Notes under the pieces: model-generated | What the model saw: the letters and a program-made list of their open reading frames with translations, nothing else | The model's database searches: none | What the model was told of the DNA's origin: nothing | Program-made: the position numbers and the translations under genes | Part shown: one piece after another, positions 7,140 through 15,549 of the stretch | Numbering within the stretch: the stretch's first letter is position 1 | Layout: every line of letters starts with the position of its first letter | NCBI RefSeq assembly: GCF_019219825.1 | Contig: NZ_JAHUXH010000013.1 | Coordinates: forward strand, 1-64,000 | Direction: 5' to 3' | Origin: Streptomyces sp. TRM70350 | GTDB taxonomy: Bacteria; Actinomycetota; Actinomycetes; Streptomycetales; Streptomycetaceae | DNA: 64,000 nucleotides

Positions 7140-10100
7140 CTAACGCTCCTGCTGGTGAGTGGGGCTCGGGAAACTGCCCGTCTGGCCGGACCCGGCCTGA
7201 CGGCCCTGTGCGATACCCCGACGGAGGTTGGTCAGCCGACCGCGCACGTCCTGTGGGGCGCGCGAGACCTGCGGACCGCTCTGGTGCGGCTGCTGCTGAG
7301 CGGTGCCCGGGACGAGGTTCGCCCGGGGCACCCGGCGCGGCAGGCCGGAGGTGGTGACACCGCCCGCGGCGGGCTGCCGTACGCGCTCGGCCTGCCGGAC
7401 GAGGTCGTCGTTCGGCGAGCTGCGCCAGGCGGGGGCGGCGGGACGCTGCGGAGCCTGCGGAGCCGAGGGGCCCTGCGGCTGCTGCGGGGCCGGCGCGGAG
7501 CCGCCCTGCGGGCGCTGGGCCCGGCCCGGCTGCGGCGGCTGACCGGGCTGGCCCTGCTGACCTGCCTGGCCGCGGAACCAGTTCGTCTCCAGCGTGTCGT
7601 ACAGCGGCGTACGCCCGTCACCGGGACCCGACGCGGGCGGCAGGGCCTCCGGCTCCGGACGGCCGGGCCGCTGCTGCGGACGCTGCGGGCCCGGCGGCCG
7701 CTGGCCACCGAAGTCGCCCTGCGGTCGCTCGAACTGGCCCGTGCCCGAGGGGTTCCGGTGGCCGCCGGGCAGTGTGTGCTGACCGGTGGAGGAGCCGTCG
7801 CACCCGGAGTACTGGCCGGTAGCCCCGTTGTCGTAACCCGACGGAGCCGGGAACTGACCCGTGGACCCGTGGTCGTAGCCCTGCGGCGCGGGGTACTGGC
7901 CGGTCGCACCGTTGTCCTGCCGCTGCGGAGCGGGGTACTGGCCGGTGGAGCCGTTGTCGTAGCTCCGCGGTACGGCGGACTGGCCCGGGTCGGAGGCGCT
8001 GTTCGGGTTGCCCGGGCCGGTCGGGCCGCCGAAGACGTCCGAGCGGACGAACTGGCCGTTGTTCTGCGGCCCGTTCGCGCCGGGGTGCGGGAACTCGTCG
8101 GGGGTGCCGGGCGCCTGGCGGTCGTCGACACGGGGAACCGCCGGGAACTCCGCCGTGGAGCCCGGGCCCTGCCGGTCGTCGATCCGCGGCATCGGGGCCG
8201 TCTGGGACGGGTCCCGCTGCTCGTCATGGCCGCGCGGGGTGTCCAGCGCGGCGCGCGGCACCGGCGGCTGCGCGTTCTCGTCGCTCCAGCTCGGGCGCTG
8301 CTGCGGCTCGTTGCCGCCCGGCAGCTCGGCCCGCGCTCCGCCACGCGGCGGCAGCTGCGGCTGACGGCCGCGCCGACCGCGCCCGCCACCGGCGTCCGCA
8401 CCGCCGCGCTGCGGCGGCACGGGGCCGCGGGCGTCCTGGCCCTGCGGGGGAACCGGCGTCTGCGCGTTGCCCACACCGGTGGGCCGGCCCTGCTGCGGGG
8501 CCGGAGGAGTCTGCGGTCCACGTGCCCCGCCCGGCGCACCCGGGGCACCGCCCGAGTCGCGGCCCGGCAGCGCGGCCCGCGGGCCCTGACCGGCGCCGAG
8601 CCGGCCACCGCCGGCCGCACCGGCACCAAGGGCACCACCACCGGCCGCACCGGCGCCCAGCGAGGAGTCGTTGCCACGCCGGGCCGCGGCCGCACCGGCG
8701 GCGGCCTGCGCGGCGGCCGGACCGCCACCCGGTCCGCCCTGACCGGGCTTGCCCTGCGGCTTCTTGTCGCCCTGGGCCACGTCGACCGGCAGCATGACCA
8801 GCGCGGTCGTACCACCGGAGTCGGACGGGCGCAGCTGGATGCGGATGCCGTGGCGCTGCGAGAGGCGGCCGACCACGAAGAGGCCCATGCGGCGGGAGAC
8901 GGAGACGTCCACGGTGGGCGGCGAGGCGAGCCGCTCGTTGATCTGGGCGAGGTCCTCGGGGGAGAGGCCGATACCCGTGTCGTGGATCTCGATCAGCACC
9001 CGGCCGTCGGGCAGCGCGTGACCGGTGACCTTGACCTTGGTCTGCGGTGAGGAGAACGAGGTGGCGTTCTCCAGCAGCTCGGCGAGCAGGTGCACGAGGT
9101 CGTTGACCACACGGCCGGCCACCTGGGTGGTCGGCACCGACGCCAGCTCGATGCGCTCGTACTGCTCCACCTCGGACGCGGCGGCACGCAGCACGTCGAC
9201 CAGCGGGACCGGCCGGGTCCAGCGCCGGCCGGGCTCCTCACCGGCGAGGACGAGGAGGTTCTCGCCGTTGCGGCGCATACGGGTGGCGAGGTGGTCCAGC
9301 TTGAACAGCGAGGCCAGCTGGTCCGGGTCCGCCTCGCGGGACTCCAGTTCGGAGATCAGCGACAGCTGGCGCTGGATCAGACCCTGGGAGCGGCGCGAGA
9401 GGTTGGTGAACATCGCGTTGACGTTGCCCCGCAGCAGGGCCTGCTCGGCGGCGAGGCGGACCGCCTCGCGGTGCACGTCGTCGAAGGCCGCGGCCACCCG
9501 GCCGATCTCGTCGCGGGAGTGCACACCGACCGACTCCACGGACGTGTCGACGTCCTGCGGGTCGGACTCGGACAGCTGCTTGACCAGCTCGGGCAGCCGC
9601 TCCTGGGCGACCTTGGTCGCGGTGTCCTCCAGCCGGCGCAGCGAGCGGATCATGGACCGGGCCACCACGAACGCGCCGACCAGCGAGACGCCGAGCACGA
9701 GCAGGACCAGCGCACCGGAGATGATCGCCTCGCGCTCCGACGCGCTGCGCAGCTCGCGCGCCTTCTGCTCCATGTCCTCCAGCAGCGTGCGCTCGATGTT
9801 CTTCATCTGCTGGATCTTGGTGGAGCTGTCGTCCAGCCAGTCGCGGTACGAGCGCTTCTCCAGGGCCTGCAGGCCGTTCTCCCGGCTCAGCGCGCGGCTG
9901 GCGTACTTGTCGGTGGCCTCGATGGTCGCGTTGTTCTGGTCGATCGGCTTGAGGAGTTCCTCGGCGCCGTCGCCGTAGATGCTGGAGAAGCTGCGCAGCT
10001 CGGAGACCTGGCTCTCCAGCGCCGACTGGGCGTAGAGCCGGTCGTTCTCGGAGAGGTCGCCGAAGGTCTTGTTGTTGGCCGGCAGCGCCGCCGCCAGGAC

Positions 10101-10940
10101 CGCGCGCTGGACCGACGCGTACTCCTTGGCGGAGGAGAACGCGGACAGGGCGCGGGTGCGCTGGATCATGTCGGGGTTGCTGGTGGCCTCCGCCATGTCC
10201 TGCGAGAGGTCCAGCAGGTGGTCGATGAGGCGGTGGTAGGCCTCCACGGTCTGCGTGGAGTTGCCCTCGGCCTCGTAGGCGTTGCTGCGGATCTCGTTGA
10301 GGCCGTTCAGGTCCCGGGCCAGGCCGACCACGCTGTCGCGCACGCCCTGGAGGTTGCCGTCCTTGCTGGCGGAGTCGACCTCCTCGGACGCGTTGAGGAA
10401 GTTCTCCAGCGCCCGGTCCGTCTTGTCCTGGAAGCCCTTGACCGTGATCGCGCTGGCGGTGGAGCCGTGCGCCAGCGGGCCGGCGGACTGGTCGCGCTCC
10501 TCCTGGAGCGCGGCGGCCAGTTCGGTGGCCTGCTTGGTCATGTCGGTGAGCAGCTTCATGTTGTCGAGCTGCTCGATGTCGTCCATGGACTGGCTGATGC
10601 GCAGCGCGCCGAGCGAGGTGGCCGCGACCACCGGAAGCGTCAGCAGCGCCACCAGGCGGGTCGAGATGCGCCAGTTGCGCAGGGCTATTCGCGGTCCGGG
10701 GCCGGTCGCGCCCTGCGGCGACTTCACCGTCGAAGCGGGGGTGGAAGAGCCCGGGGACGCCGAGGCGCCGGGGCGACCCGAGGCCGTGGACGCGCCGGGG
10801 CGCCCCGAGCGCTGACCGCCGTCGCCGGACGCGGCCGGGCCCGGGCCCTGGGCGTGCTGGGGCGAGGAACCGCGGTCGGTCCCGCCATGCGGCTCCGGCT
10901 CCGCCGAAGCGCTGCCATCCCTCTTGAAACGTCCCTGCAC
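7140..10940 (-). CDS. cvnA1: Conservon sensor histidine-kinase-like CvnA (second cluster)
   Basis: A 1266-residue membrane sensor heading the second conservon. From the GTG at 10940 (GAGG 11 bases upstream, as in the sister gene) it has a disordered N-terminus, membrane helices near 94-112 and 406-426 bracketing a helical nitrate/nitrite-sensing-type domain, a HAMP-like linker, a kinase core with FKLDHLATRMRRNGENLL near 547-564, and a HATPase_c domain near 595-720 with ELLENATSFS, DTGIGLS and RMGLFVVGRLS. About 540 residues of Pro/Gly/Gln-rich tail follow, containing a tandem YDNGSTGQYPAP-like repeat. The kinase core resembles the sister protein closely; the sensor domain does not. In-frame ATG at 11075 is rejected as a shadow extension. 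Confidence 0.9.
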   Translation of the reverse strand: MQGRFKRDGSASAEPEPHGGTDRGSSPQHAQGPGPAASGDGGQRSGRPGASTASGRPGASASPGSSTPASTVKSPQGATGPGPRIALRNWRISTRLVALLTLPVVAATSLGALRISQSMDDIEQLDNMKLLTDMTKQATELAAALQEERDQSAGPLAHGSTASAITVKGFQDKTDRALENFLNASEEVDSASKDGNLQGVRDSVVGLARDLNGLNEIRSNAYEAEGNSTQTVEAYHRLIDHLLDLSQDMAEATSNPDMIQRTRALSAFSSAKEYASVQRAVLAAALPANNKTFGDLSENDRLYAQSALESQVSELRSFSSIYGDGAEELLKPIDQNNATIEATDKYASRALSRENGLQALEKRSYRDWLDDSSTKIQQMKNIERTLLEDMEQKARELRSASEREAIISGALVLLVLGVSLVGAFVVARSMIRSLRRLEDTATKVAQERLPELVKQLSESDPQDVDTSVESVGVHSRDEIGRVAAAFDDVHREAVRLAAEQALLRGNVNAMFTNLSRRSQGLIQRQLSLISELESREADPDQLASLFKLDHLATRMRRNGENLLVLAGEEPGRRWTRPVPLVDVLRAAASEVEQYERIELASVPTTQVAGRVVNDLVHLLAELLENATSFSSPQTKVKVTGHALPDGRVLIEIHDTGIGLSPEDLAQINERLASPPTVDVSVSRRMGLFVVGRLSQRHGIRIQLRPSDSGGTTALVMLPVDVAQGDKKPQGKPGQGGPGGGPAAAQAAAGAAAARRGNDSSLGAGAAGGGALGAGAAGGGRLGAGQGPRAALPGRDSGGAPGAPGGARGPQTPPAPQQGRPTGVGNAQTPVPPQGQDARGPVPPQRGGADAGGGRGRRGRQPQLPPRGGARAELPGGNEPQQRPSWSDENAQPPVPRAALDTPRGHDEQRDPSQTAPMPRIDDRQGPGSTAEFPAVPRVDDRQAPGTPDEFPHPGANGPQNNGQFVRSDVFGGPTGPGNPNSASDPGQSAVPRSYDNGSTGQYPAPQRQDNGATGQYPAPQGYDHGSTGQFPAPSGYDNGATGQYSGCDGSSTGQHTLPGGHRNPSGTGQFERPQGDFGGQRPPGPQRPQQRPGRPEPEALPPASGPGDGRTPLYDTLETNWFRGQAGQQGQPGQPPQPGRAQRPQGGSAPAPQQPQGPSAPQAPQRPAAPAWRSSPNDDLVRQAERVRQPAAGGVTTSGLPRRVPRANLVPGTAQQQPHQSGPQVSRAPQDVRGRLTNLRRGIAQGRQAGSGQTGSFPSPTHQQER
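7731..7961 (-). repeat. Degenerate coding repeat in the CvnA tail
   Basis: About five copies of a 14-16-residue unit, roughly YDNG-(S/A)-TGQ-(Y/F)-PAPQ, run through residues 994-1070 of the second-cluster CvnA. Copies differ at several codons, so the repeat is old or under variable selection rather than a fresh slippage product. Confidence 0.75.
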
Positions 10941-11530
10941 TAGCGTCGCAACCTCTGGACCAGGCGCCCCTCCGCGTGAACGGAAGGACGGTGTCGGCGT
11001 CGTCGGGCGCGCCCTGAATACGCACCCGGGTGGTCGTGAGTGACCGGCGCTGGACTCCCCCTTCTCGCCGCTCACTCGTCAGGAGCGACGCTGTTTCGCG
11101 CCCCCTGCGCGCCGGCTCGATCCTGCGGCGGTCCGTGGAATTCCAGCACAGTGCAGGATCTCCAACAAGGCCAGTTGGTCAGGCTGTGACCTCCGTGACA
11201 CCACGTGAGGGTGACGTCACGACACGTAGAGCGGCCTCCGTCTTATAGCGGACATAACCGAACGAGTCGCCGGGGTGTGCGGGGTGTCCCAGTCGCCATG
11301 ATCAGGAGCGGAATGAGGGCTTCAGGGGGTCAATGTCCGATTCGTTGGCATGAGTTGTCAGCCTGAATTGACCGGTTTGAGTGCGAGTACGTGAGCAAAC
11401 TCACACAGAACGTGATGGCGCTTCGGGCCGTCGGCGGGGAACCGGATGTTTAGCCTGACGCTTTACAAGAGGCAACGTTCTGCCAACCGGCGCTTCCGGC
11501 GCCCCGTACACGACAGGGTTCAGTACAACC
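10941..11530. other. 590-bp region upstream of cvnA
   Basis: This is the divergent region between cvnA (minus) and a small plus-strand gene. It must contain both promoters; I could not assign them confidently. A 10-bp palindrome GTGACGTCAC sits at 11211-11220, and CGTGAC at 11194-11199 faces GTCACG at 11216-11221, which together look like a possible operator. No credible gene is seen on either strand. Confidence 0.5.
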
Positions 11531-11719
11531 GTGAAGACGACGATGATGTTCCGCACGATAGCCAACCCGCGGCGCACCACGCTGGCGCACCTCAAGGACG
11601 CCGACGAGCTGCGGACCCCGGACCACCCGGAGCACTCCGTCGACCTCCCCGCCCAGACCGCCAACCCCCGGCGCACGGTCCTGATGGACGTCCCGGCCGG
11701 GGCGGTCGCGGCCGAGTAG
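11531..11719 (+). CDS. Small conserved hypothetical protein
   Basis: A 62-residue protein from the GTG at 11531, or about 58 residues from the ATG pair at 11543-11548. It has a pseudo-repeat: ANPRRTTLAHL near the N-terminus and ANPRRTVLMDVP near the C-terminus, separated by an acidic, His-containing segment (ELRTPDHPEHSVDLP). There is no signal peptide or membrane helix. A strong hairpin follows, so it appears to be a monocistronic unit between the divergent conservon and the FAH gene. I recall a similar small ORF at this place in other streptomycetes but know of no function. Confidence 0.6.
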   Translation: MKTTMMFRTIANPRRTTLAHLKDADELRTPDHPEHSVDLPAQTANPRRTVLMDVPAGAVAAE

Positions 11720-11742
11720 GACGTAGCACCCAGTACGCCACC

Positions 11743-11775
11743 AGGCGCCCCGCACGCCAGTCTCGCGGGGCGCCT
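11743..11775 (+). terminator. Terminator after the small ORF
   Basis: Eleven-base perfect arms AGGCGCCCCGC and GCGGGGCGCCT with an 11-nt loop, 24 bases after the stop codon. No T-run, as is common in Streptomyces. Confidence 0.75.
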
Positions 11776-11846
11776 GCCCCAGGGCCTGCCGCGTTAGCCT
11801 GGATCGTCAGACTCCAGCCAGTTCAGGTAAGGGGCGCAAGGATCCC

Positions 11847-12623
11847 GTGCGCATCGCCAGGTTCTCCATCGACGGGAACGTCGCCTTCGGCGCGGTCGAG
11901 GGCGACAAGCCGGACGAGCTCGTCCTCGACATCATCAAGGGCATCCCGTTCGCGGACTTCCAGCTCTCCGGTACCAAGGTGCCGCTGAGCAAGGTACGGC
12001 TACTGCCGCCGGTCCTCCCCAACAAGGTCGTGGCCTTCGGCCGCAACTACGCCGAGCACGCGCGCGAGCTGGGCAACGAGGTGCCCGACGCCCCGTTCGC
12101 CTTCTTCAAGCCGTCCACCTCGGTGATCGGCCCCGGCGACGAGATCCAGTACCCCTCCTTCACCGAGGAACTCCACCACGAGGCCGAGCTGGCCGTCGTC
12201 ATCGGCCGTATGTGCCGCGAGGTGCCCCGCGAGCGCGTCCGGGACGTCATCCTCGGCTACACCTGCGCCAACGACATCACCGCCCGTGATGTCCAGCGGC
12301 GCGAGAAGCAGTGGGCCCGGGCCAAGGGCTTCGACACCGCCTGCCCGCTCGGCCCCTGGGTGGAGACCGACCTGGAACCGAGCGACCTGACCATCCAGCT
12401 GACCGTCAACGGACAGCAACGCCAGCTCGGCCGCACCAGCGAGATGATCCACCCGATCGAGGATCTGATCGTCAACATCTCCGAGGCCATGACGCTGCTC
12501 CCCGGCGACGTGATCCTCACGGGCACCCCGGCAGGGGTCGGCCCCCTCGCTGTCGGCGACGAGGTCTCCGTCAGCATCGAAGGCATCGGCACTCTCACCA
12601 ACAAGGTTGTCAAGCGTGGCTAG
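11847..12623 (+). CDS. Fumarylacetoacetate hydrolase family protein
   Basis: A 258-residue FAH-superfamily enzyme. Members hydrolyse or isomerise 2-oxo/fumaryl acids in aromatic catabolism, or act as oxaloacetate decarboxylases or acylpyruvases. The metal-binding pattern is visible: HHEAELAVVIG near residue 112 and the NDITARD element near 142, followed by the typical LLPGDVILTGTPAGVGPL near 217-234. The GTG start has AAGGA four bases upstream. Its last eight bases overlap the gltX start, so the two genes are probably co-transcribed and coupled. That neighbour does not clarify its substrate. Confidence 0.88.
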   Translation: MRIARFSIDGNVAFGAVEGDKPDELVLDIIKGIPFADFQLSGTKVPLSKVRLLPPVLPNKVVAFGRNYAEHARELGNEVPDAPFAFFKPSTSVIGPGDEIQYPSFTEELHHEAELAVVIGRMCREVPRERVRDVILGYTCANDITARDVQRREKQWARAKGFDTACPLGPWVETDLEPSDLTIQLTVNGQQRQLGRTSEMIHPIEDLIVNISEAMTLLPGDVILTGTPAGVGPLAVGDEVSVSIEGIGTLTNKVVKRG

Positions 12624-14100
12624 CGCACCCGGCTCACCCGTACGCGTCCGTTTCTGCCCCTCGCCCACCGGTAACCCGCACGTGGGCCTGGTCCGCACCG
12701 CCCTGTTCAACTGGGCGTTCGCCCGGCACCACGGCGGCACCCTGGTCTTCCGCATCGAGGACACCGACGCGGCCCGCGACTCCGAGGAGTCCTACGAGCA
12801 GCTGCTCGACTCGATGCGCTGGCTCGGCTTCGACTGGGACGAGGGCCCCGAGATCGGCGGCCCGCACGCGCCGTACCGCCAGTCGCAGCGCATGGACCTC
12901 TACAAGGACGTCGCCCGAAAGCTGCTGGAGGCCGGTCACGCCTACCACTGCTACTGCTCCCAGCAGGAGCTGGACACCCGCCGCGAGGCCGCCCGCGCCG
13001 CCGGCAAGCCGTCCGGCTACGACGGCCACTGCCGCGAGCTGACCGCCGAGCAGGTCGAGCAGTACCGGGCCCAGGGCCGCGAGCCCATCGTCCGCTTCCG
13101 CATGCCCGACGAGACGATCACCTTCACGGACCTGGTCCGCGGCGAGCTGACCTTCACCCCCGAGAACGTCCCGGACTACGGGATCGTACGAGCGAGCGGA
13201 GCCCCGCTCTACACGCTGGTGAACCCGGTCGACGACGCCCTGATGGAGATCACCCACGTCCTGCGCGGCGAGGACCTGCTCTCCTCCACCCCGCGGCAGA
13301 TCGCCCTGTACAAGGCGCTGATCGAGCTGGGCATCGCCCAGCGGATCCCGGAGTTCGGCCACCTGCCGTACGTGATGGGCGAGGGCAACAAGAAGCTCTC
13401 CAAGCGTGACCCGCAGTCGTCGCTCAACCTCTACCGCGAGCGCGGCTTCCTCCCGGAGGGCCTGCTCAACTACCTCTCCCTCCTGGGCTGGTCGCTCTCG
13501 GCCGACCAGGACGTCTTCACGATGGACGAGATGGTCGCGGCCTTCGACATCAAGGACGTGAACCCCAACCCGGCCCGCTTCGACCTCAAGAAGTGCGAGG
13601 CGATCAACGGCGACCACATCCGGCTGCTGGATGTGAAGGACTTCACGGAGCGCTGCCGCCCGTGGCTGCAGGCCCCGTTCGCCCCATGGGCCCCGGAGCC
13701 CTTCGACGAGGTGAAGTGGCAGGCCATCGCGCCGCACGCGCAGACCCGCGTGAAGGTCCTGTCCGAGATCACCGACAACGTCGACTTCCTGTTCCTGCCG
13801 GAGCCGGTCTTCGACGAGGCCAGCTGGACCAAGGCCATGAAGGAGGGCTCCGACGCCCTGCTGCGCACGGCCCGCGAGAAGCTCGAAGCGGCCGACTGGA
13901 CCAGCCCCGAGTCGCTGAAGACGGCCGTGCTGGAGGCCGGTGAGGCCCACGGCCTCAAGCTCGGCAAGGCCCAGGCCCCGGTCCGCGTCGCCGTCACCGG
14001 CCGCACGGTCGGCCTGCCGCTCTTCGAGTCCTTGGAGGTGCTGGGCAAGGACAGGACCCTGGCCCGCATCGACGCGGCGCTGGCGAAGCTGGCGGCGTAG
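12616..14100 (+). CDS. gltX: Glutamyl-tRNA synthetase
   Basis: A 494-residue class I aminoacyl-tRNA synthetase that loads glutamate on tRNA-Glu. Streptomyces lack a glutaminyl-tRNA synthetase and use an amidotransferase, so this enzyme is expected to be non-discriminating and to mischarge tRNA-Gln as well; genes for both tRNAs lie about 1 kb downstream. The HIGH-type motif appears as PSPTGNPHVG near residues 14-23 and the KMSKS-type motif as KKLSKRD near 258-264. I chose the GTG at 12616, overlapping the upstream stop, rather than the TTG at 12607. A terminator follows directly. Confidence 0.96.
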   Translation: MASAPGSPVRVRFCPSPTGNPHVGLVRTALFNWAFARHHGGTLVFRIEDTDAARDSEESYEQLLDSMRWLGFDWDEGPEIGGPHAPYRQSQRMDLYKDVARKLLEAGHAYHCYCSQQELDTRREAARAAGKPSGYDGHCRELTAEQVEQYRAQGREPIVRFRMPDETITFTDLVRGELTFTPENVPDYGIVRASGAPLYTLVNPVDDALMEITHVLRGEDLLSSTPRQIALYKALIELGIAQRIPEFGHLPYVMGEGNKKLSKRDPQSSLNLYRERGFLPEGLLNYLSLLGWSLSADQDVFTMDEMVAAFDIKDVNPNPARFDLKKCEAINGDHIRLLDVKDFTERCRPWLQAPFAPWAPEPFDEVKWQAIAPHAQTRVKVLSEITDNVDFLFLPEPVFDEASWTKAMKEGSDALLRTAREKLEAADWTSPESLKTAVLEAGEAHGLKLGKAQAPVRVAVTGRTVGLPLFESLEVLGKDRTLARIDAALAKLAA

Positions 14101-14114
14101 CGCACGCGCAGGCG

Positions 14115-14146
14115 AAGGGCGGCATCCGGAAGCGGGTGCCGCCCTT
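14115..14146 (+). terminator. Terminator after gltX
   Basis: Ten-base arms AAGGGCGGCA and TGCCGCCCTT around a 12-nt loop, followed by TTC, fourteen bases after the gltX stop. Confidence 0.8.
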
Positions 14147-14193
14147 TCGCCGTACGCGCCCGGGACCCGCGGCCGCCGGGTTACCGTCGGACC

Positions 14194-14925
14194 ATGAGCA
14201 TTCGGGCCGTGGTCTGGGACGTCGACGACACGCTGTTCGACTACACGACCGCGGACCGCGCGGGCATGAGCGCCCACCTGGCCACCGAGGGCCTGCTCGA
14301 CGCCTACGAAAGCGTCGAGCAGGCCCTTTCGCACTGGCGGGCGGTCACCGACAGCCAGTGGGCACGGTTCGCGGCCGGTGAGGTGTCCTTCGAGGAGCAG
14401 CGCCGGGACCGCGTGCGGGTGTTCCTGGGCCGGGACCTCACCGACGCCGAGGCGGAGGCCTGGTTCGAGCGGTACATCGGGCACTACGAGGCCGCCTGGG
14501 CGCTCTTCCCCGACGTCCTGCCCGTCCTGGACGCTCTCGCCGCCAGCCACCGGCACGCGGTGCTGTCCAACTCCAGCCTCCACGTCCAGGACCGCAAGCT
14601 GCGCGTGCTCGGCGTGCACGACCGCTTCGAGACCATCCTGTGCGCCGCCGAGCTCGGCGTCTCCAAGCCGGAGGCCGGCGCCTTCCTCGCGGCGTGCGCG
14701 GCGCTGGACCTGCCGCCGCACCTCGTCGCGTACGTCGGCGACCACCCGGAGATCGACGGGCGGGGCGCCGCCGACGCCGGACTGGTGTCCGTGTGGATCG
14801 ATCGCAACGGCGCGCACACCTGGGCCGACGCCCCCGCCCGCCCGCACCGCATCGCCTCGCTCGCCGAACTCCCCGCGATCCTCGGCTCGGATACTCGTTT
14901 TGGAGCCCCGTCCACCTTCAGGTAA
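14194..14925 (+). CDS. HAD-superfamily hydrolase
   Basis: A 243-residue haloacid-dehalogenase-type phosphatase. Motif I is VWDVDDTLFDYT near residues 7-18, where the two aspartates would be nucleophile and acid. The SNSS segment near residue 127 fits motif II, the lysine of SKPEAGAF near 154 fits motif III, and YVGDHPEIDGRGA near 181 fits motif IV. The cap is helical, as in subfamily IA. Substrate cannot be told. It lies alone between the gltX terminator and the tRNA cluster, with no strong Shine-Dalgarno before its ATG. Confidence 0.88.
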   Translation: MSIRAVVWDVDDTLFDYTTADRAGMSAHLATEGLLDAYESVEQALSHWRAVTDSQWARFAAGEVSFEEQRRDRVRVFLGRDLTDAEAEAWFERYIGHYEAAWALFPDVLPVLDALAASHRHAVLSNSSLHVQDRKLRVLGVHDRFETILCAAELGVSKPEAGAFLAACAALDLPPHLVAYVGDHPEIDGRGAADAGLVSVWIDRNGAHTWADAPARPHRIASLAELPAILGSDTRFGAPSTFR

Positions 14926-15016
14926 TGTTCTTCCTGCGCCGCCGGGGAGCGGGCCGAGAGCCCGGGAACCGGAAGCGCGAACTAGAACAAGATCCCCTCA
15001 GGGGCTTGCGTTCCAG

Positions 15017-15088
15017 TGGCCTATGGTGTAATTGGCAGCACGACTGATTCTGGTTCAGTTAGTCTTGGTTCGAGTCCAGGTAGGCCAG
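15017..15088 (+). tRNA. tRNA-Gln (CTG), copy 1
   Basis: A 72-base cloverleaf. Acceptor arms TGGCCTA and TAGGCCA pair fully, anticodon stem ACTGA/TCAGT encloses loop TTCTGGT with anticodon CTG at 15050-15052, and the T-arm contains GGTTCGAGTCC. Discriminator base is G; CCA is not encoded. Confidence 0.95.
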
Positions 15089-15127
15089 CTCGCAGAGCTC
15101 ATCTGCACTCGCGGATCACATCCGCAA

Positions 15128-15200
15128 GCCCCCGTTGTGTAGCGGCCTAGCACGCTGCCCTCTCAAGGCAGTAGCGCCGGTTCGAATCCGGTCGGGGGTA
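15128..15200 (+). tRNA. tRNA-Glu (CTC), copy 1
   Basis: A 73-base cloverleaf. Acceptor arms GCCCCCG and CGGGGGT pair with one terminal G-T wobble. The anticodon loop carries CTC within the stem CTGCC/GGCAG. The T-loop is TTCGAAT, the discriminator is A, and CCA is not encoded. The anticodon stem differs from copies 2 and 3 by one compensated pair. Confidence 0.95.
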
Positions 15201-15233
15201 CGGATCCATTGAGGGAGTCCTTCAAGGATCAAG

Positions 15234-15306
15234 GCCCCCGTTGTGTAGCGGCCTAGCACGCCGCCCTCTCAAGGCGGTAGCGCCGGTTCGAATCCGGTCG
15301 GGGGTA
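15234..15306 (+). tRNA. tRNA-Glu (CTC), copy 2
   Basis: A 73-base cloverleaf identical to copy 1 except for the anticodon stem, here CCGCC/GGCGG: T-A has become C-G with pairing kept. Anticodon CTC; no encoded CCA. Confidence 0.95.
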
Positions 15307-15326
15307 CTGACTGGTCTAAACCACAT

Positions 15327-15398
15327 TGGTCTATGGTGTAATTGGCAGCACGACTGATTCTGGTTCAGTTAGTCTTGGTTCGAGTCCAGGTAGACCAG
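15327..15398 (+). tRNA. tRNA-Gln (CTG), copy 2
   Basis: A 72-base cloverleaf that matches tRNA-Gln copy 1 except for one compensated acceptor pair: TGGTCTA/TAGACCA instead of TGGCCTA/TAGGCCA. Anticodon CTG; discriminator G; no encoded CCA. Confidence 0.95.
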
Positions 15399-15426
15399 CT
15401 CGGACCTGCGGAAACGCAGAGTCCAC

Positions 15427-15499
15427 GCCCCCGTTGTGTAGCGGCCTAGCACGCCGCCCTCTCAAGGCGGTAGCGCCGGTTCGAATCCGGTCGGGGGTA
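15427..15499 (+). tRNA. tRNA-Glu (CTC), copy 3
   Basis: A 73-base cloverleaf with the same sequence as copy 2, including the CCGCC/GGCGG anticodon stem. It is the last tRNA of the cluster and is followed directly by a terminator. Confidence 0.95.
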
Positions 15500-15505
15500 C
15501 GCAAT

Positions 15506-15537
15506 CGATGGGCCTCCACTTCGGTGGGGGCCCATCG
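15506..15537. terminator. Terminator of the tRNA cluster
   Basis: A 14-pair hairpin closed by a TTCG tetraloop: outer arms CGATGGGCC and GGCCCATCG, inner TCCAC and GTGGG with one wobble. It begins seven bases after the last tRNA and also faces the convergent MerR gene. Confidence 0.88.
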
Positions 15538-15549
15538 GCGTGTCCGGCG

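Noticed and set aside
12634..14847. 737-codon minus-strand open frame opposite gltX and the HAD gene
   Set aside because: Shadow frame; both plus-strand genes carry catalytic motifs.
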